Positions 22,944-35,139 of a stretch of 64,000 bases of DNA are shown in pieces. The notes beneath the pieces are model-generated. The model did not search any database and was not told the origin of the DNA. It worked only from the letters and a program-made list of their open reading frames with translations. Source of the stretch: Craterostigma plantagineum (Eukaryota > Streptophyta > Magnoliopsida > Lamiales > Linderniaceae); assembly GCA_027422505.1 (NCBI GenBank), contig JAPQWV010000673.1, positions 186,001 to 250,000 on the forward strand, read 5' to 3'. The first letter of the stretch is position 1, and each line of letters starts with the position of its first letter. The translations under genes and the position numbers were made by a program.

Positions 22944-24065
22944 TCCTACCAAGCAAAGATGGATGCACTGATACGAACGAGCGTGTAAGTCGTATTCCCT
23001 CAGTTTTCTGTGAGCTGCAATCTCTAATGTATTACGATGCCAAGCAACTTGCTTGCGAGCAGACAACGTAGAGATGAGTCTCCTATGTTGTTTGTAGATA
23101 CGTAATTTTCGAATCTTCGAATGGATGAAGCATATGTGTATGTAATGTTATCAAAGGAGAAAGAGGAAACACTCTGATTTATGTCCAGAAAATGAAAGGG
23201 GATCATCCCATTAAGCAGTTAAAGAAGTCTTCAATATTGGACTTGCATGGGCTGTGTTTAAATAGCTGTTTTATGTGTTGATGCCATGAGAAGATACACT
23301 TCTCAGTTCTCACAAATCTGAGGTCAAACATCTGCAGGTGATTTGATTAGTCAATGAAGTGGTTTATACATAGCAAAATAAAAATCATTAATTACTGCAA
23401 ATAACGCAAGAGAGGAGAGGCATCACGTTTTTGGTCAGAAAGAGCACTCAACCACGGTTTCTTTTACAGCCTTTGATATTTAAAAAGTAACATAGGCATC
23501 ATATAAACATAAAGAAAGGACAGCAGCAGCACTGGAAATAATTTAGACGCACAACTCTTGTAAAATAAACCTTAATTCACAGTGAGGCATAACATAATAG
23601 CAACAAAACTGAAGAAAACAACAGATAATATTATAGTTAATATCTGAATACTGTGTGCAGATGATTTGTTCTTTTCCACCCACAATACTAATTATACACA
23701 CACGCTTTTAGTTTTATGGATTTCCGTATTGTGTGTCAGAAGGCAGGAGCTGTCAATAAAGGGGCACAGCATATGTTGTGCAGTGTAGTCATAATTTGTG
23801 CACAGTATTGCTGATGTCCCCAGACAAAAACAAAACAGAAAATGAGATAATCGGAGGAAAGAAATTAAAATGTATGATCAGAATTCAGAGAGAAGATTCT
23901 GCAACCCACAAGGTGGTCCCTGAATTAAATATTCCTGCGTTTCAATTCATCTGCTGCTTTCTTCTTGCATTTAACTTTCAAGGGGCTCTCTTTAAACCTT
24001 CCTACACAGCAGCAAGAAAGATCGCATCTTTTTCCTTCTTTCCCTTTTGAACCTTGTCTAGAACG
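22944..24065. other. Intergenic: DENN 3' UTR and GRF promoter
   Basis: About 1.1 kb. Short frames at 23024-23206 and 23778-24050 show no family motif. Pyrimidine-rich sequence just before 24066 fits the GRF leader. Confidence 0.5.
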
Positions 24066-25263
24066 ATGGGTAGTAGCAACAACAATGGTGTGGCGAGGAG
24101 AAGTTGCTTTCCTTTCACTGCAACACAATGGCAAGAACTTGAAAGCCAAGCCCAGGTCTACAAGTGCATGGTGAGTGGGACGCCTGTACCTTCGGAGCTT
24201 CTCCTCACAATCAGAAGAAGCTTGGATTCCTCTTCTCTTTCATCTACCTTCTTCTTCTTCAACCAAACTCAACCTAGTAAGTAACTTCGACTTTTTCTGT
24301 CGATGCCTCTTTCCTTCTCTCTATATGATTATTGGCTGAGTTCTCTCCGTTGATTTCTGCAGTTGGGTGGAATAGATTTCACATGGGATTTGGTAGGAAG
24401 ATAGATCCTGAGCCAGGCAGGTGTAGGAGAACAGATGGTAAGAAATGGAGATGTTCAAAAGATGCTTATGCAGATTCTAAGTACTGCGAAAGGCACATGC
24501 ACAGAGGTCGAAACCGTTCAAGAAAGCCTGTGGAACTCTTGTCTTCATCAGCAGCAGCAAATTCCATTCCCATCATAAAAAAGAATTCGTTGCCTATAAG
24601 CTACAGTGGTAAGTACTTACAGTTATCTAAATCCTAAAGGTTGTAATAATAATGGTGCATCATCAGCAAATGCTAATGGTAATAATGAAGCAGCAAATCA
24701 AGCCCACGTGCTCTATCCACTTCTTGGATTATCCTCATCTTCTATGGACTCTACTGCAAACTTTTTCTTGGGAGTTGATCATCAGCCTCGTGCATCAGAT
24801 AAAGATTACAAGTACGGTTATTAGTCTGCTGTTTTAATACATGCATATGTTGTCTTTATGTCAGGACTGTATGTTAATTACATATTTGTGAAAATGCAGA
24901 AATAGCAGCATGTGTGAATCTACCTGCCCATTTGTAATGGGCTCATCGTCTCTGTCCCAAATCAAGCAAAGCTCATACCACTACAGTAACACTTGCAATG
25001 CTATGAACAATGATGAGAGTGAAGATCACCATCTGCCCAAGAAAGTCATGCACCATTTTCTTGATGAACGGCCGCGCAAAGACGAGGGCTTAAACTGGCT
25101 TGAGTCAGAGGATAATATGTCCGCTCCTCACACTACAACAAATCTCTCAATTTCAGTTCCAAACTCGATGCATGACTTCTTCACGGCGCAGAAATGGCAA
25201 GAATTTATCTTAATTATTTTACCGATTTCATCTCTTATTTTAGCTAAGTATCTACTTCCTTGA
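24066..25263 (+). CDS. GRF: Growth-regulating factor (GRF5/6-like transcription factor)
   Basis: Exon 1 (24066-24276) encodes the QLQ domain ([20 protein letters not shown]), which binds GIF coactivators. Exon 2 (from 24363) encodes the WRC domain: [20 protein letters not shown], then the C-C-C-H zinc motif through [18 protein letters not shown], which binds DNA. The rest runs to 24811 and exon 4 (24900-25263), with [10 protein letters not shown] and a [11 protein letters not shown] tail motif typical of GRF5-type proteins. The frame changes near 24608 without an obvious intron (see findings). The final ~12 residues are hydrophobic and unlike GRF tails, so a last intron may have been missed. 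GRFs promote cell proliferation in leaves. The gene carries a miR396 site. Confidence 0.85.
24514..24535 (+). promoter_or_regulatory. miR396 target site in GRF coding sequence
   Basis: CGTTCAAGAAAGCCTGTGGA lies in the codons for RSRKPVE at the end of the WRC domain. It matches the conserved bulged miR396 pairing site of plant GRF mRNAs. In this family miR396 cleavage lowers GRF expression as tissues mature. Confidence 0.92.
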
Positions 25264-27674
25264 CTCAGTCCTCTGATTTACTCTTGTCGTGCAGAGAAGA
25301 TCATGAAAGAAGCTGGCATCAAATGAAAGGCGACGAGAGTACACACTTGTGGGCCACTGACTGTCCTTCTCTGCTTGAAAGAACAGTTCTTTTAACTATT
25401 CTACTGCGCTATTTTTTCTGTGTGTGTATGTATTTACGTGTGTTGATGCAAATCGTATTGTTTTGTTTACCTATTAATGGCTTGGGAGTATTTACTTGTT
25501 TTGAAAGGCATATGCCAGTTTTGCCACACATGTCTTCAGTACTCTTATTACTTCTTCTCTGATCCTCCACCTTCTTTGACTGTGTCTCTGTGGTGTGGTG
25601 GCTCTTTCCTAGTCGACGACGACGATGGCTTCGAATCAAGGACTCAATTAATTTACCACTACTTATAACAAGTTTTAGTTTATTCTTAAAGTACAGATCC
25701 TTAACGCAGTTATCAAAGAAGAAAGGACCATGCAGTTGAATTATTACAGAAAACATTAAAAATCGAATCTTTAACTCAAAGATTAAGACCCAAGAAAAAG
25801 GAAGATAATAAAGATTGCTAACGATGCCGTCAGATATGAAATGGGTCCTCCTCAGGTGGGTGGGTGGGTGTGATTTGATGGGAGGAGAGAATAAGAAAAT
25901 GAATGGAAAGATGCTCCTTTCCCATCACCCATTCATGTTTCCATGACATTAACTGCTGCAATATCTATCTTCTTTCTTTGTTGAGTGCTGTTTTTTTCTT
26001 TAAAGACAGCTTTTGCAGGCTTTTTTTATTACAAAAGACTCAACAAATCTGTAGCTCTGAGCTCCTTCTAATTACAGTACTACTTCATAACCCACTTATG
26101 TTACTTTATCCTTGACAGTTTTTGTTAGTTTATTGGCTGTCAGATCATATCAAAGAAAGATCAGTCACCGAAAGTGAGAGAAGAAAGAAGAAAAGTGAAC
26201 ATAGCAAATAGAAAACTGTTGTACCGTTATTGGGCTTGTATTATGACTTAGGCCCATTTCACGATTATTGGGCCTTAGTCTGTTGATATAGGCCCAAGAC
26301 ATAATGAAGCCCACGTAATTTCATGTAGTAAACTCGATATTTACAGCTTATTTGTAGCCTTATATATTTTCACGTGATTATATATCATTGGTTAAGGACT
26401 GGGCTGCTTAGGTCTTTGAGAAGCGACTTGTTTTTTAGTTCGTCAACGAATCACGGTCGTTGATATGTGGGGTTTGGTTCATGATTCATATCAATGTGGA
26501 AATTCCGAAAGAGAAAATCTAATCCTCTATCAAGATAATGCTCCCACTTCTTCAAGGTATGTTTATAAAGATAAATATTATATAATTATATAGCATTAAT
26601 ACGATGTCAGTGGGTTATGTGGTACAAAAGACCAATTCTTTTCTCTGCTTTGTCGGTTTTAATTGTGTTCAGTTCTGATAACTTATTTCAGCTTTTTCTG
26701 GGTATTCTGATTTTCTGTCTGTATCTTCATAAATATTACTTCGTTTGTCTCTTGAAGAAAAGCTTCGTGAGATCTTCATGGTGGCATTCATGGCTAAATC
26801 TGAGCATTAGATTTAGGTTTGTTTATTTATTTATTTTTTATATTTACCATTTCAAGAATTCAGCTCCTATCCCCATATGCAAAAACTGCAAATCTTTTCT
26901 AGTACGGTTCCAAGAATTGAATTCCTTATTTTGTTCTTGCTTTTTGTCTCCTTTTCTCATAGTATTAATTTTAAATCCCATTTTTGCCATGTATGAGATA
27001 TTTCAGCACAGCAATTCGTTTTTCTTGAAAATGATGTCCAAATGAACATATGAGATTTTGTGCCATTTAAGTTTTTTTTTTTTGGCTAAGTACGTTGAAA
27101 AAAATTCCCCTTTTGTGGAAATAGTAGTTACTTTAATCACATCCAAATCAGCCCCTCAAATTATATACTACAGATAGTGATGCAATAACAAGAACTGCAA
27201 TGATTAAAGCAAACTAATGATTTTCCGCAAATAAAAACTTGATCAATCTCAGCATTTTAATATTTACATTTTATACATGTTTCTTGCTCCATCCGTCCTT
27301 TTCATGAAAAGCAGCACTTGTTGAATCTTTATCATGGTTATTATAGCTAAAGTTCAGACCTTGTCTCTTATGCCCAATTTGTCTTCATAAACAAATCAAG
27401 AAAACCTTATCATGACTTTTCCCTTGCCTTTTTGTTTATGCATTAAACACAAGTACATAGTAACATAGGAGATAATGGGCATTCCTTAAAAACCCAATAT
27501 AATATCATGATAATAATGCCTGTATAAAAATTGTCTCTCTTCTGCCTTTTGATTATCCCCTCACAAGTAAATCTCCCCTCATTCTTTATGTTCCTTGTGT
27601 TTCTGTCTCTCTCTCCCTCCCTCTCTCTCTCGCTAATAGATTGAGATTCCCATTTGAAAAATCAAGAGAGGAAA
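25264..27674. other. Long intergenic region with a GGCCCA motif cluster
   Basis: About 2.4 kb without a supported gene. Alternating TGGGCC/GGCCCA-type motifs cluster at 26230-26312. A 142-codon frame at 26617-27045 is Phe/Leu-rich from AT-rich DNA and shows no domain. The last 70 bases before 27640 are a CT-rich leader of the ELF4-like gene. Confidence 0.5.
27600..27631 (+). repeat. CT-rich microsatellite in ELF4-like leader
   Basis: A run of CT dinucleotides broken by CCC, about 45 bases upstream of the ELF4-like start codon. CT/GA runs in plant leaders can bind GAGA-factor (BPC) proteins; a role here is inference. Confidence 0.7.
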
Positions 27675-28007
27675 ATGGAAGGCGATGGTCAACTAGAAGG
27701 AAAGGTCGTCCAAAGCTTTCAGAAAAGCTTCGTTCAAGTACAAAGCATTCTTGATCAGAATAGGCTTCTGATCAATGAGATCAATCAGAATCAAGAATCG
27801 AAGATCCCTCACAACCTTAGCAGAAACGTGGGCTTGATCAGAGAACTCAACAACAACATCAGAAAGGTCGTCGATCTCTACGCAGATCTTTCGTCTTCTT
27901 TCTCGAGATCCATGGATAATAATAACAACAGCAATGGCATCGTTGAAGCTCATTCATCTGAAGGATATCATTCTTCGAGCGCCCACAAGAGGCTCAGGCC
28001 TGGGTAG
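27675..28007 (+). CDS. EFL: ELF4-like protein (EARLY FLOWERING 4 family, DUF1313)
   Basis: A single exon of 110 residues. The conserved core at residues ~12-75 reads SFQKSFVQVQSILDQNRLLI, then NEINQN, then LSRNVGLIRELNNNIRKVVD, then LYADLSSSF; this is the whole DUF1313 domain. The Ser-rich C-terminus ends HKRLRPG, like the ELF4-L3/L4 branch. ELF4 itself joins ELF3 and LUX in the evening complex of the circadian clock; L3/L4 roles are less clear. The ATG at 27675 (GAAAATGGAA) is the first that begins the conserved MEGD start. No intron, as usual for the family. Confidence 0.93.
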   Translation: MEGDGQLEGKVVQSFQKSFVQVQSILDQNRLLINEINQNQESKIPHNLSRNVGLIRELNNNIRKVVDLYADLSSSFSRSMDNNNNSNGIVEAHSSEGYHSSSAHKRLRPG

Positions 28008-28199
28008 TTTTCAGACGAGGAAGATCAAAGCTCATCAAGACATGGGCTTTTTCTCGGAATTTGACAAGATAATAGCCCAAGAACTCATTCATTATTATCA
28101 GATCAGCTAGGGTTCTCTCTACTCATGTTCAGATATTTTACTTTTATTTTCTCCTTAGTTTTCTTGAAGATTTTCATTTCGACCAGTAATTACTTTTGA

Positions 28200-28370
28200 C
28201 TTCGAATTAGTGGGCCTTTAAGTTAGGCCCAAAAAATCTTTCCAATTTTGATGGCCCACTAATGGCCCAATGTCATAGTAATAGCCCGCGTATAAATGGT
28301 AGCTTTAGACGAAAGCCCTCATCTTTGTGTCTACGTTTCGTCGTCTCCACCAAGCATATCGTATAGCTGC
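28200..28370 (+). promoter_or_regulatory. RPS3 promoter with site II motifs and TATA box
   Basis: Motifs GGCCCA / TGGGCC occur at about 28211, 28226, 28252 and 28263, followed by TATAAATGG at 28291. Site II (TGGGCY) clusters are the standard promoter elements of plant ribosomal protein genes. The promoter lies upstream of the first of the two duplicated start-codon copies. Confidence 0.75.
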
Positions 28371-29890
<1,520 letters not shown>

Positions 29891-31160
29891 TAAAGCTTCA
29901 TTCCCAAGAGGGCTCGAAATCGAAAGATCCAACTTTGCTTCGCATTATCAAAGAATGTCGGTAACATCTGTGGTCGATCTGTTGTTCGACGATCCTCTTT
30001 CTTTTCTGTTTCTTTCATTGTTGTCAGAATCTTTCATATTTAATGATTTGAGTTCTCATTTAGGTTGTCAGAAATAAATCTCAACCAAACTGCCTTTAAA
30101 AGAAAATAATAGTCAAGATAGGAAAGTTACCATCTAGGAGATGGCCCTGTGATTGGTGCAATTAAGAGTTCGAGGACTGTGATCACATGGCCTATTCGTT
30201 CAAATTGTTGGTGATTTTGGGCTCAGTCGGCCGCACTATATGGACCTATGAATGTATCGTAAATGGGCCATGAAAGAATGGCCCGCGTTTCATGAGGTGA
30301 CCTTTTCCGTACGGACGCCCACGAGATAATAATAATAAATAAATAAATATATAATAGTAATAGTAAAATATAATTTTTTCAAACGAATAGTAAAATATAA
30401 TTGAAAATTTAAAAGGTTTGATTAGTAAAATCTACTTTGTGTTGTGTTGTTCCAAAAGTGGGAATTGCATGTGCGTTATGCTATGATGCCTATATTTTGA
30501 CTTGTGAGAGATGTACAATGGGTCCTATTTGTACCAACTTTCATGAATTTATCAATCTACAATTTATTAAAAATGTCTCATAATAAATATTTCTTCATTT
30601 TTCTATTACCTTGGCAAATAGAAAATGTATCATTGCACCTTTTGATTTTCTTCATGCCTCGGTAACTTTTTCACACTTCAAATTTCCAATCGACAGACAA
30701 CAAACATCATGCAGATTCGTTTTGCTGCGAGGACTTTTTATGCCTAAGCTTAAAAATAACATGTTTTAAAGAAATAATCTTCATAGAAATCTAAAAATTG
30801 TCCGAATTCAATCTCACATTTCAAGCAACATCTCCCAAAAGCAAATCATACTATCGTCAGCTCAAAGGATCAAATATACTCATGAGCATGACCATACTGC
30901 ATTTATTACACAGTGACTTCTTTTTCATGGTGATTATTTTGTAAAAAAAATGAATTAATTTTAGCTTAATTAGTTAGATACTGTTCGAAGCAAAACTATC
31001 AACGATCAACAATCAATGCGCATCAAGCAACAATCTTGCTGTTAAGAGAACAAACATTAACACAAGCAACACATCTAAGACTAATTAAGCTCTAACATCA
31101 CCTCAGTTCTTCTTTCTCACACAGAGAAGCATCATCAATCTACGTACACACGCAGCTAAT
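29891..31160. other. Intergenic, convergent 3' ends
   Basis: About 1.3 kb between RPS3 (+) and the BIG GRAIN-like gene (-). AT-rich, with a TAA/TAAA microsatellite-like patch at 30328-30360. No coding frame is supported. Confidence 0.5.
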
Positions 31161-32207
31161 TCAACTAAAAAGCAGTTCTTTGCTCATCTTCTGAAGGCTC
31201 GTACTTTCATACACAGGCAATTCTTCATCATACACTCCAAAACCAATTCGACCGATGCTCTCAAGCTCAAAAAGATCAGAACTAGCACAGCTCTTATCAT
31301 CTACATCAGCGATGTCTACGCTGTCATCATAAAGATCTTTAAGCTCGTGCCTTCTGATGCTCTTACCAGCTTCGTAAGATCGAAAGCTATCGATGTTTTC
31401 CTTGATAAATCGACTGCCGACAATAGGAGGCACGCACGACGAAACCCCTGTGAAGTACTCACCGTGACGTGGCTTGCTTTTGTCGGAAGAACCCTCGTCA
31501 AGAACTACACTAACAGGGCAGAATCTAACGACCCTCTTCGATTTGTTACTAGTTTTCGAAGATGGGTTTCTGCTTAAACAAGGCCTCGATGCAAATAAAC
31601 ACGTAGCAGCAGTTGATGAACTTTCCTTCATAGACCTCGATTTTCGAACGGAGTTCCAATCTTCTTCAAAATTCTGTCTTTCTTTCTTCAGGTTTCTGGG
31701 AGTGAAGATGCTGTTGAGAAAGCTAGCTATTTTCCCACGCGGTGAAATGGGCTCCTTGTTAGCTTTCTTCAAGCCTCCGTACATCTTCATGGCCCTTGAC
31801 TTTGTCCTCGTAAACGTACCTTCTCCACGCTTCGTCGGCGGTGTGATTCCGCCGGAAAGATAATGTTTCACGGAAATCCACGGCCGTGGAGTGGATTTCG
31901 ATGCTGATGATTCTGTCTCCGAAGAGGATACCATGCTCGAATCTGTCGACGAGCCAGAATTTGATGGGACGTGCCTCGATCTTGACATTGTGCTCTGATT
32001 TTCCATCCATTTCTCGACCATGATCGCTCGGCGCAAGCTTTCGATTTCTTCCTCGACTTGTGCGCCGCCGTTCCTTCGCCTGTCGTAATCTCCCGCCGGC
32101 GATTCTTCGTCGATCGAATGGTATATAGCTTCGAGTAGAGATGAAGAGAATGACGGCATTTTGGTGCGCCTTTGCCTTTGCTGCGTTTCTCTCTCCCACA
32201 CAGACAT
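31161..32207 (-). CDS. BIG GRAIN 1-like protein
   Basis: A single exon of 348 residues. The N-terminus MSVWERE then PSFSSSLLEAIYHSIDE is the conserved family start. Further blocks are EEIESLRRAIMVEKWMENQS, a Ser-rich linker with STPRPWISVKHYLSGG, KSRAMKMYGGLKKANKEPISPRGKIASFLNSIFTP (longer block at residues ~140-175), and a C-terminal SSDLFELESIG before the end. The BIG GRAIN1 family is plasma-membrane associated and linked to auxin response and grain or organ size in rice; the molecular activity is unknown. A frame extends 7 codons further upstream but has no ATG there, so 32207 is the start. Confidence 0.9.
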   Translation of the reverse strand: MSVWERETQQRQRRTKMPSFSSSLLEAIYHSIDEESPAGDYDRRRNGGAQVEEEIESLRRAIMVEKWMENQSTMSRSRHVPSNSGSSTDSSMVSSSETESSASKSTPRPWISVKHYLSGGITPPTKRGEGTFTRTKSRAMKMYGGLKKANKEPISPRGKIASFLNSIFTPRNLKKERQNFEEDWNSVRKSRSMKESSSTAATCLFASRPCLSRNPSSKTSNKSKRVVRFCPVSVVLDEGSSDKSKPRHGEYFTGVSSCVPPIVGSRFIKENIDSFRSYEAGKSIRRHELKDLYDDSVDIADVDDKSCASSDLFELESIGRIGFGVYDEELPVYESTSLQKMSKELLFS

Positions 32208-32244
32208 GCCGTGGAGCTTCTGAGACAATCCAATACTAAGATCA

Positions 32245-32288
<44 letters not shown>

Positions 32289-32978
32289 ACTTCTTCACAG
32301 TTCACTGTTAGGAAAAATCGAGGGTACTTAAAGACTACAACTTGATGTAATAATGGTCGGGCTAGTGTTAGCTTTTTTTTTTTTTTCCAGCTGAAAAAGA
32401 AGAAAGTCGAATGCACCCACGCGTGCGTGTGAAAGAAGAAAACAAGCTCAGGGCAGAGTTTCCAGGAAAAGTAAGCCTTAACTCTTACATCAGTGCTATT
32501 TATCCTCTCCTCATACATCACACCTCAAGGAAAAAAGAAAAGGAAATAAGAAAAAGAACAGAGTGGATCACTCGTGTTTTCATGTGTTGTGATGGTGTCC
32601 TCGTGTGTTTGTTCAAGTACAGTGCAGACAATCGACTTTATGTTTTGCTAGTGGAGTTAACTGTTCAGACTTGGTACCATCATGTCTTTTCTTGGACGGA
32701 ATCTAATACAGACAAGGGGAATTTAATTCATTCAGCTGCTGTATTACACCATAGTACAGACAGTGAACTACTTATGGAAAAAGCTGTCCAATTTTGAGGT
32801 CGATTTCATCTCCTATGGTTTGTGGGGGATGAAGAGAACACGAACATGTGATGGAAATAAAGACATATATATTACTAGGTTACACGTCACTCTTCACAAA
32901 TTCTACTCTCCAGTCCATTTCTTGATCTTCAAACTGGGCCATTGTGTAATAAAAAAAAGACAATACCTTCAGTTCAAT
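32208..32978. other. Spacer: BIG GRAIN-like leader and BRX-like 3' UTR
   Basis: Holds the AG-repeat leader of the BIG GRAIN-like gene. The short frames at 32411-32797 have no family signal. Confidence 0.5.
32247..32286. repeat. (AG)20 microsatellite in the BIG GRAIN-like leader
   Basis: An uninterrupted AG run of 40 bases, about 40 bases upstream of the start codon of the minus-strand gene. It reads as CT on the coding strand. It is likely variable in length between individuals, and CT/GA tracts are BPC binding sites. Confidence 0.95.
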
Positions 32979-35139
32979 TCACAGGTACTGTTTGTGAACC
33001 CTTGCTTTGTTCTCTTCCCACCACAGCCTAGCGTCCAACTGCCCATATTTCTCACGGCTGAGTTTCGGTCCAAATTCAACAAAGTCAGCATCAAACAATA
33101 TATAAGAACAAAAAACACAATGGCAATATTACAACAGTTCAATACTGTAAAGAAAAAAAAAACCTGAATAAAACACGCCTGAGTTGTCTTCTACCATCAG
33201 CCATAGCCCTGATGGCGATGTACACTCCTGGCTCGTCCTCTTCGACCCATTCTGACTCCGACGAACCACTCGCCGGAATCTCTCCGGGCCGGCCAATATC
33301 CCTTGAGGAGCTCGAGCTATTCGACCAAGAACTTGACGATAGATGGTGGTCTAATGATTCTGATGATGAGGAGCACAGAGTGGTCATTGCTTCTCCATTT
33401 TTTGGCGCGGACAAGGTACGAGGTAGTTGTTCTTTGCATTTGCAGAGAGGTGGTGGCCTGAAAGGGCTGTTTCTATGTGTGGGTTCGGCCTTTGAAGTAG
33501 TAGCAGCGCCGCCGTCTTCTGATCTCGGAGCCGTCGGAAGAAGCAAGGCTTGGGTATTCAGTCGGCGGACGTTGTAGAGTTCCATTACCTTGTCGGAATT
33601 TCCGGCCCACCACCTCTGCGCTTGGTACTTGTCGAACGTTTCTCGGCTGACGAAAAAATTGTCAATCAGCCCACTATTCACTACCCTATTGCTGGTTATT
33701 ATAGCAGCACAGTCCAAACTATCAAGTGATCAATAGGGTTCGGTGAAGAACACTTTTTTGTTCCCAATTTTGAACATGAGCTATTATGGTTTCCATGTTC
33801 TAAGGTGACAATTTTAGTCCCAACGTTGCCGATTATGAGCCTTTTTTGGTCCATCGGTTAATTCAATAACTAACTTAAACGTGAGAGCACATTATCTCAT
33901 TTTACTCGACTTGAAACCTCATAAGACGTTTTCTTCTTTGGCTTAAAGGAACATGAACATCATTACATATCACATTTAGAAAAGGATTGACGACCTTGAA
34001 GTTGAAATAAATGTGATACGTAATGATGTTTACGTGTGTTTTAGTCGAAGAAGGTGATGAGTTATGATTTGTTAAGTCGAGTAAAAGGAGATCATGTGCT
34101 CTCCCGTGTTAAAGTTCATCTAAATTAATGATTAAGTTAATTGGAGGAACAAAAACCGTTCAAAATCGATAACATTTAGGACTAAAAGTGACACCTCAAC
34201 ACATAAAAGATCGAAAACGCTCATACCCCTGGGAATAAAGATTCAACACATAAAAGATCGAAAACGCTCATACCGCAGGGAATAAAGATGCCCCTTTCTC
34301 TCTTTCTTTTACCTTGTTACAACATAGTGTCAATCAGTTCGCAAGATGACAAAATCAATTTATATCCTCGTAGTATGCATGATATGAGCAGATTTGAAAA
34401 TGAAAGGAATTGTCAATTCACCACGACAAGACAAAAAATGGGTAAAAGGTTGTCTTTTCCCCCTTAGAAAATGAATGCCCACCAAGAATGCACGTAAAGC
34501 TTTGACCTTTTATTAGGTTTCAAGAAACTGACTGAACCAGCGAGAATTTCGGAAACGACCAAAATAGGCACCGAGAATTCGTACCTGAATCTAATTCTCT
34601 TGAGATCGTTGCCGCCGCGAGTCAAGGACATAAAGGTAATTAAAACGCCAGGCTCCACCTGAGCCACCCACTCTTTAGGCTCGCTCTCCTCGACGAAGAC
34701 GATCGGCTCAGCTCCCCGGCCACCCCTCGCCGCCGAGCCAGGAGTTCCCTCGCCGCCGCTCGATATCCCCTTCAGTCGATTCTCAAGATCTTTATGGCCG
34801 CTCGAGCTCGTCGCCCGAAAGTAAGACCATCGGAATTTCTCAGACGCCATGTCCTTGATCTGCGAAGGTTACTTATTGTTTTCAGTTATCACAGCTCATC
34901 AATGTCCCACGAGAAATAGCAGTGTAGTCAATCGAAAAGAAAAGTAACGGTAATCAAATCTTGATATGCATGAAGGTCACCTGGGAAGAGAGGGTTTTGA
35001 CACCTTTTTTCATTGCAGCATCTTCATGGTTGAGTTTTCCTGCCGGCGGCTTGTGCTGCTTCCTACGATGATCGACTGACGGCGACTGATCATCGATGCC
35101 GCCGCCGGCCAGCTTAGAACGTGCTATGCATGTAAGCAT
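32979..35139 (-). CDS. BREVIS RADIX-like protein with two BRX domains
   Basis: Four exons: 34981-35139, 34585-34859, 33164-33646, 32979-33057, giving 331 residues. The start MLTCIARSK is the conserved N-terminal (probably acylated) motif. The first BRX domain reads [18 protein letters not shown], then [10 protein letters not shown], then [18 protein letters not shown] Ser-rich linker follows. The second reads [50 protein letters not shown] and ends HKQYL. BRX proteins polarise at the plasma membrane and tune auxin flow in protophloem and stomatal lineages, and also enter the nucleus. Intron 2 is 938 bases long because of an inserted inverted-repeat element. Confidence 0.93.
33776..34226. mobile_element. 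MITE-like foldback element inside BRX-like intron 2
   Basis: The left part (33776-33915) and the right part (34070-34226) are imperfect inverted copies. Shared blocks include ATTTTAGTCC near both ends and GAGAGCACAT followed by TTTTACTCGACT nearer the middle, read in opposite orientations. No coding frame. The structure fits a decayed Mutator- or Stowaway-like miniature element. Boundaries are approximate because divergence is high. Confidence 0.7.
34197..34290 (+). repeat. Two-copy 47 bp tandem repeat
   Basis: 34197-34243 and 34244-34290 are direct copies starting CAACACATAAAAGATCGAAA and differing at about three positions. The repeat includes the right end of the foldback element, so it arose after that insertion. 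Confidence 0.9.

Noticed and set aside
23024..24050. Short frames between DENN and GRF genes
   Set aside because: Small, no motif; UTR and promoter sequence.
26617..27045. 142-codon + frame, hydrophobic
   Set aside because: Phe/Leu/Ile-rich composition expected from T-rich DNA, no domain, no splice or promoter support.
32411..33167. Two + frames of 128 and 134 codons
   Set aside because: They overlap the leader of the BIG GRAIN-like gene and the 3' exon of the BRX-like gene on the other strand and show no domain.
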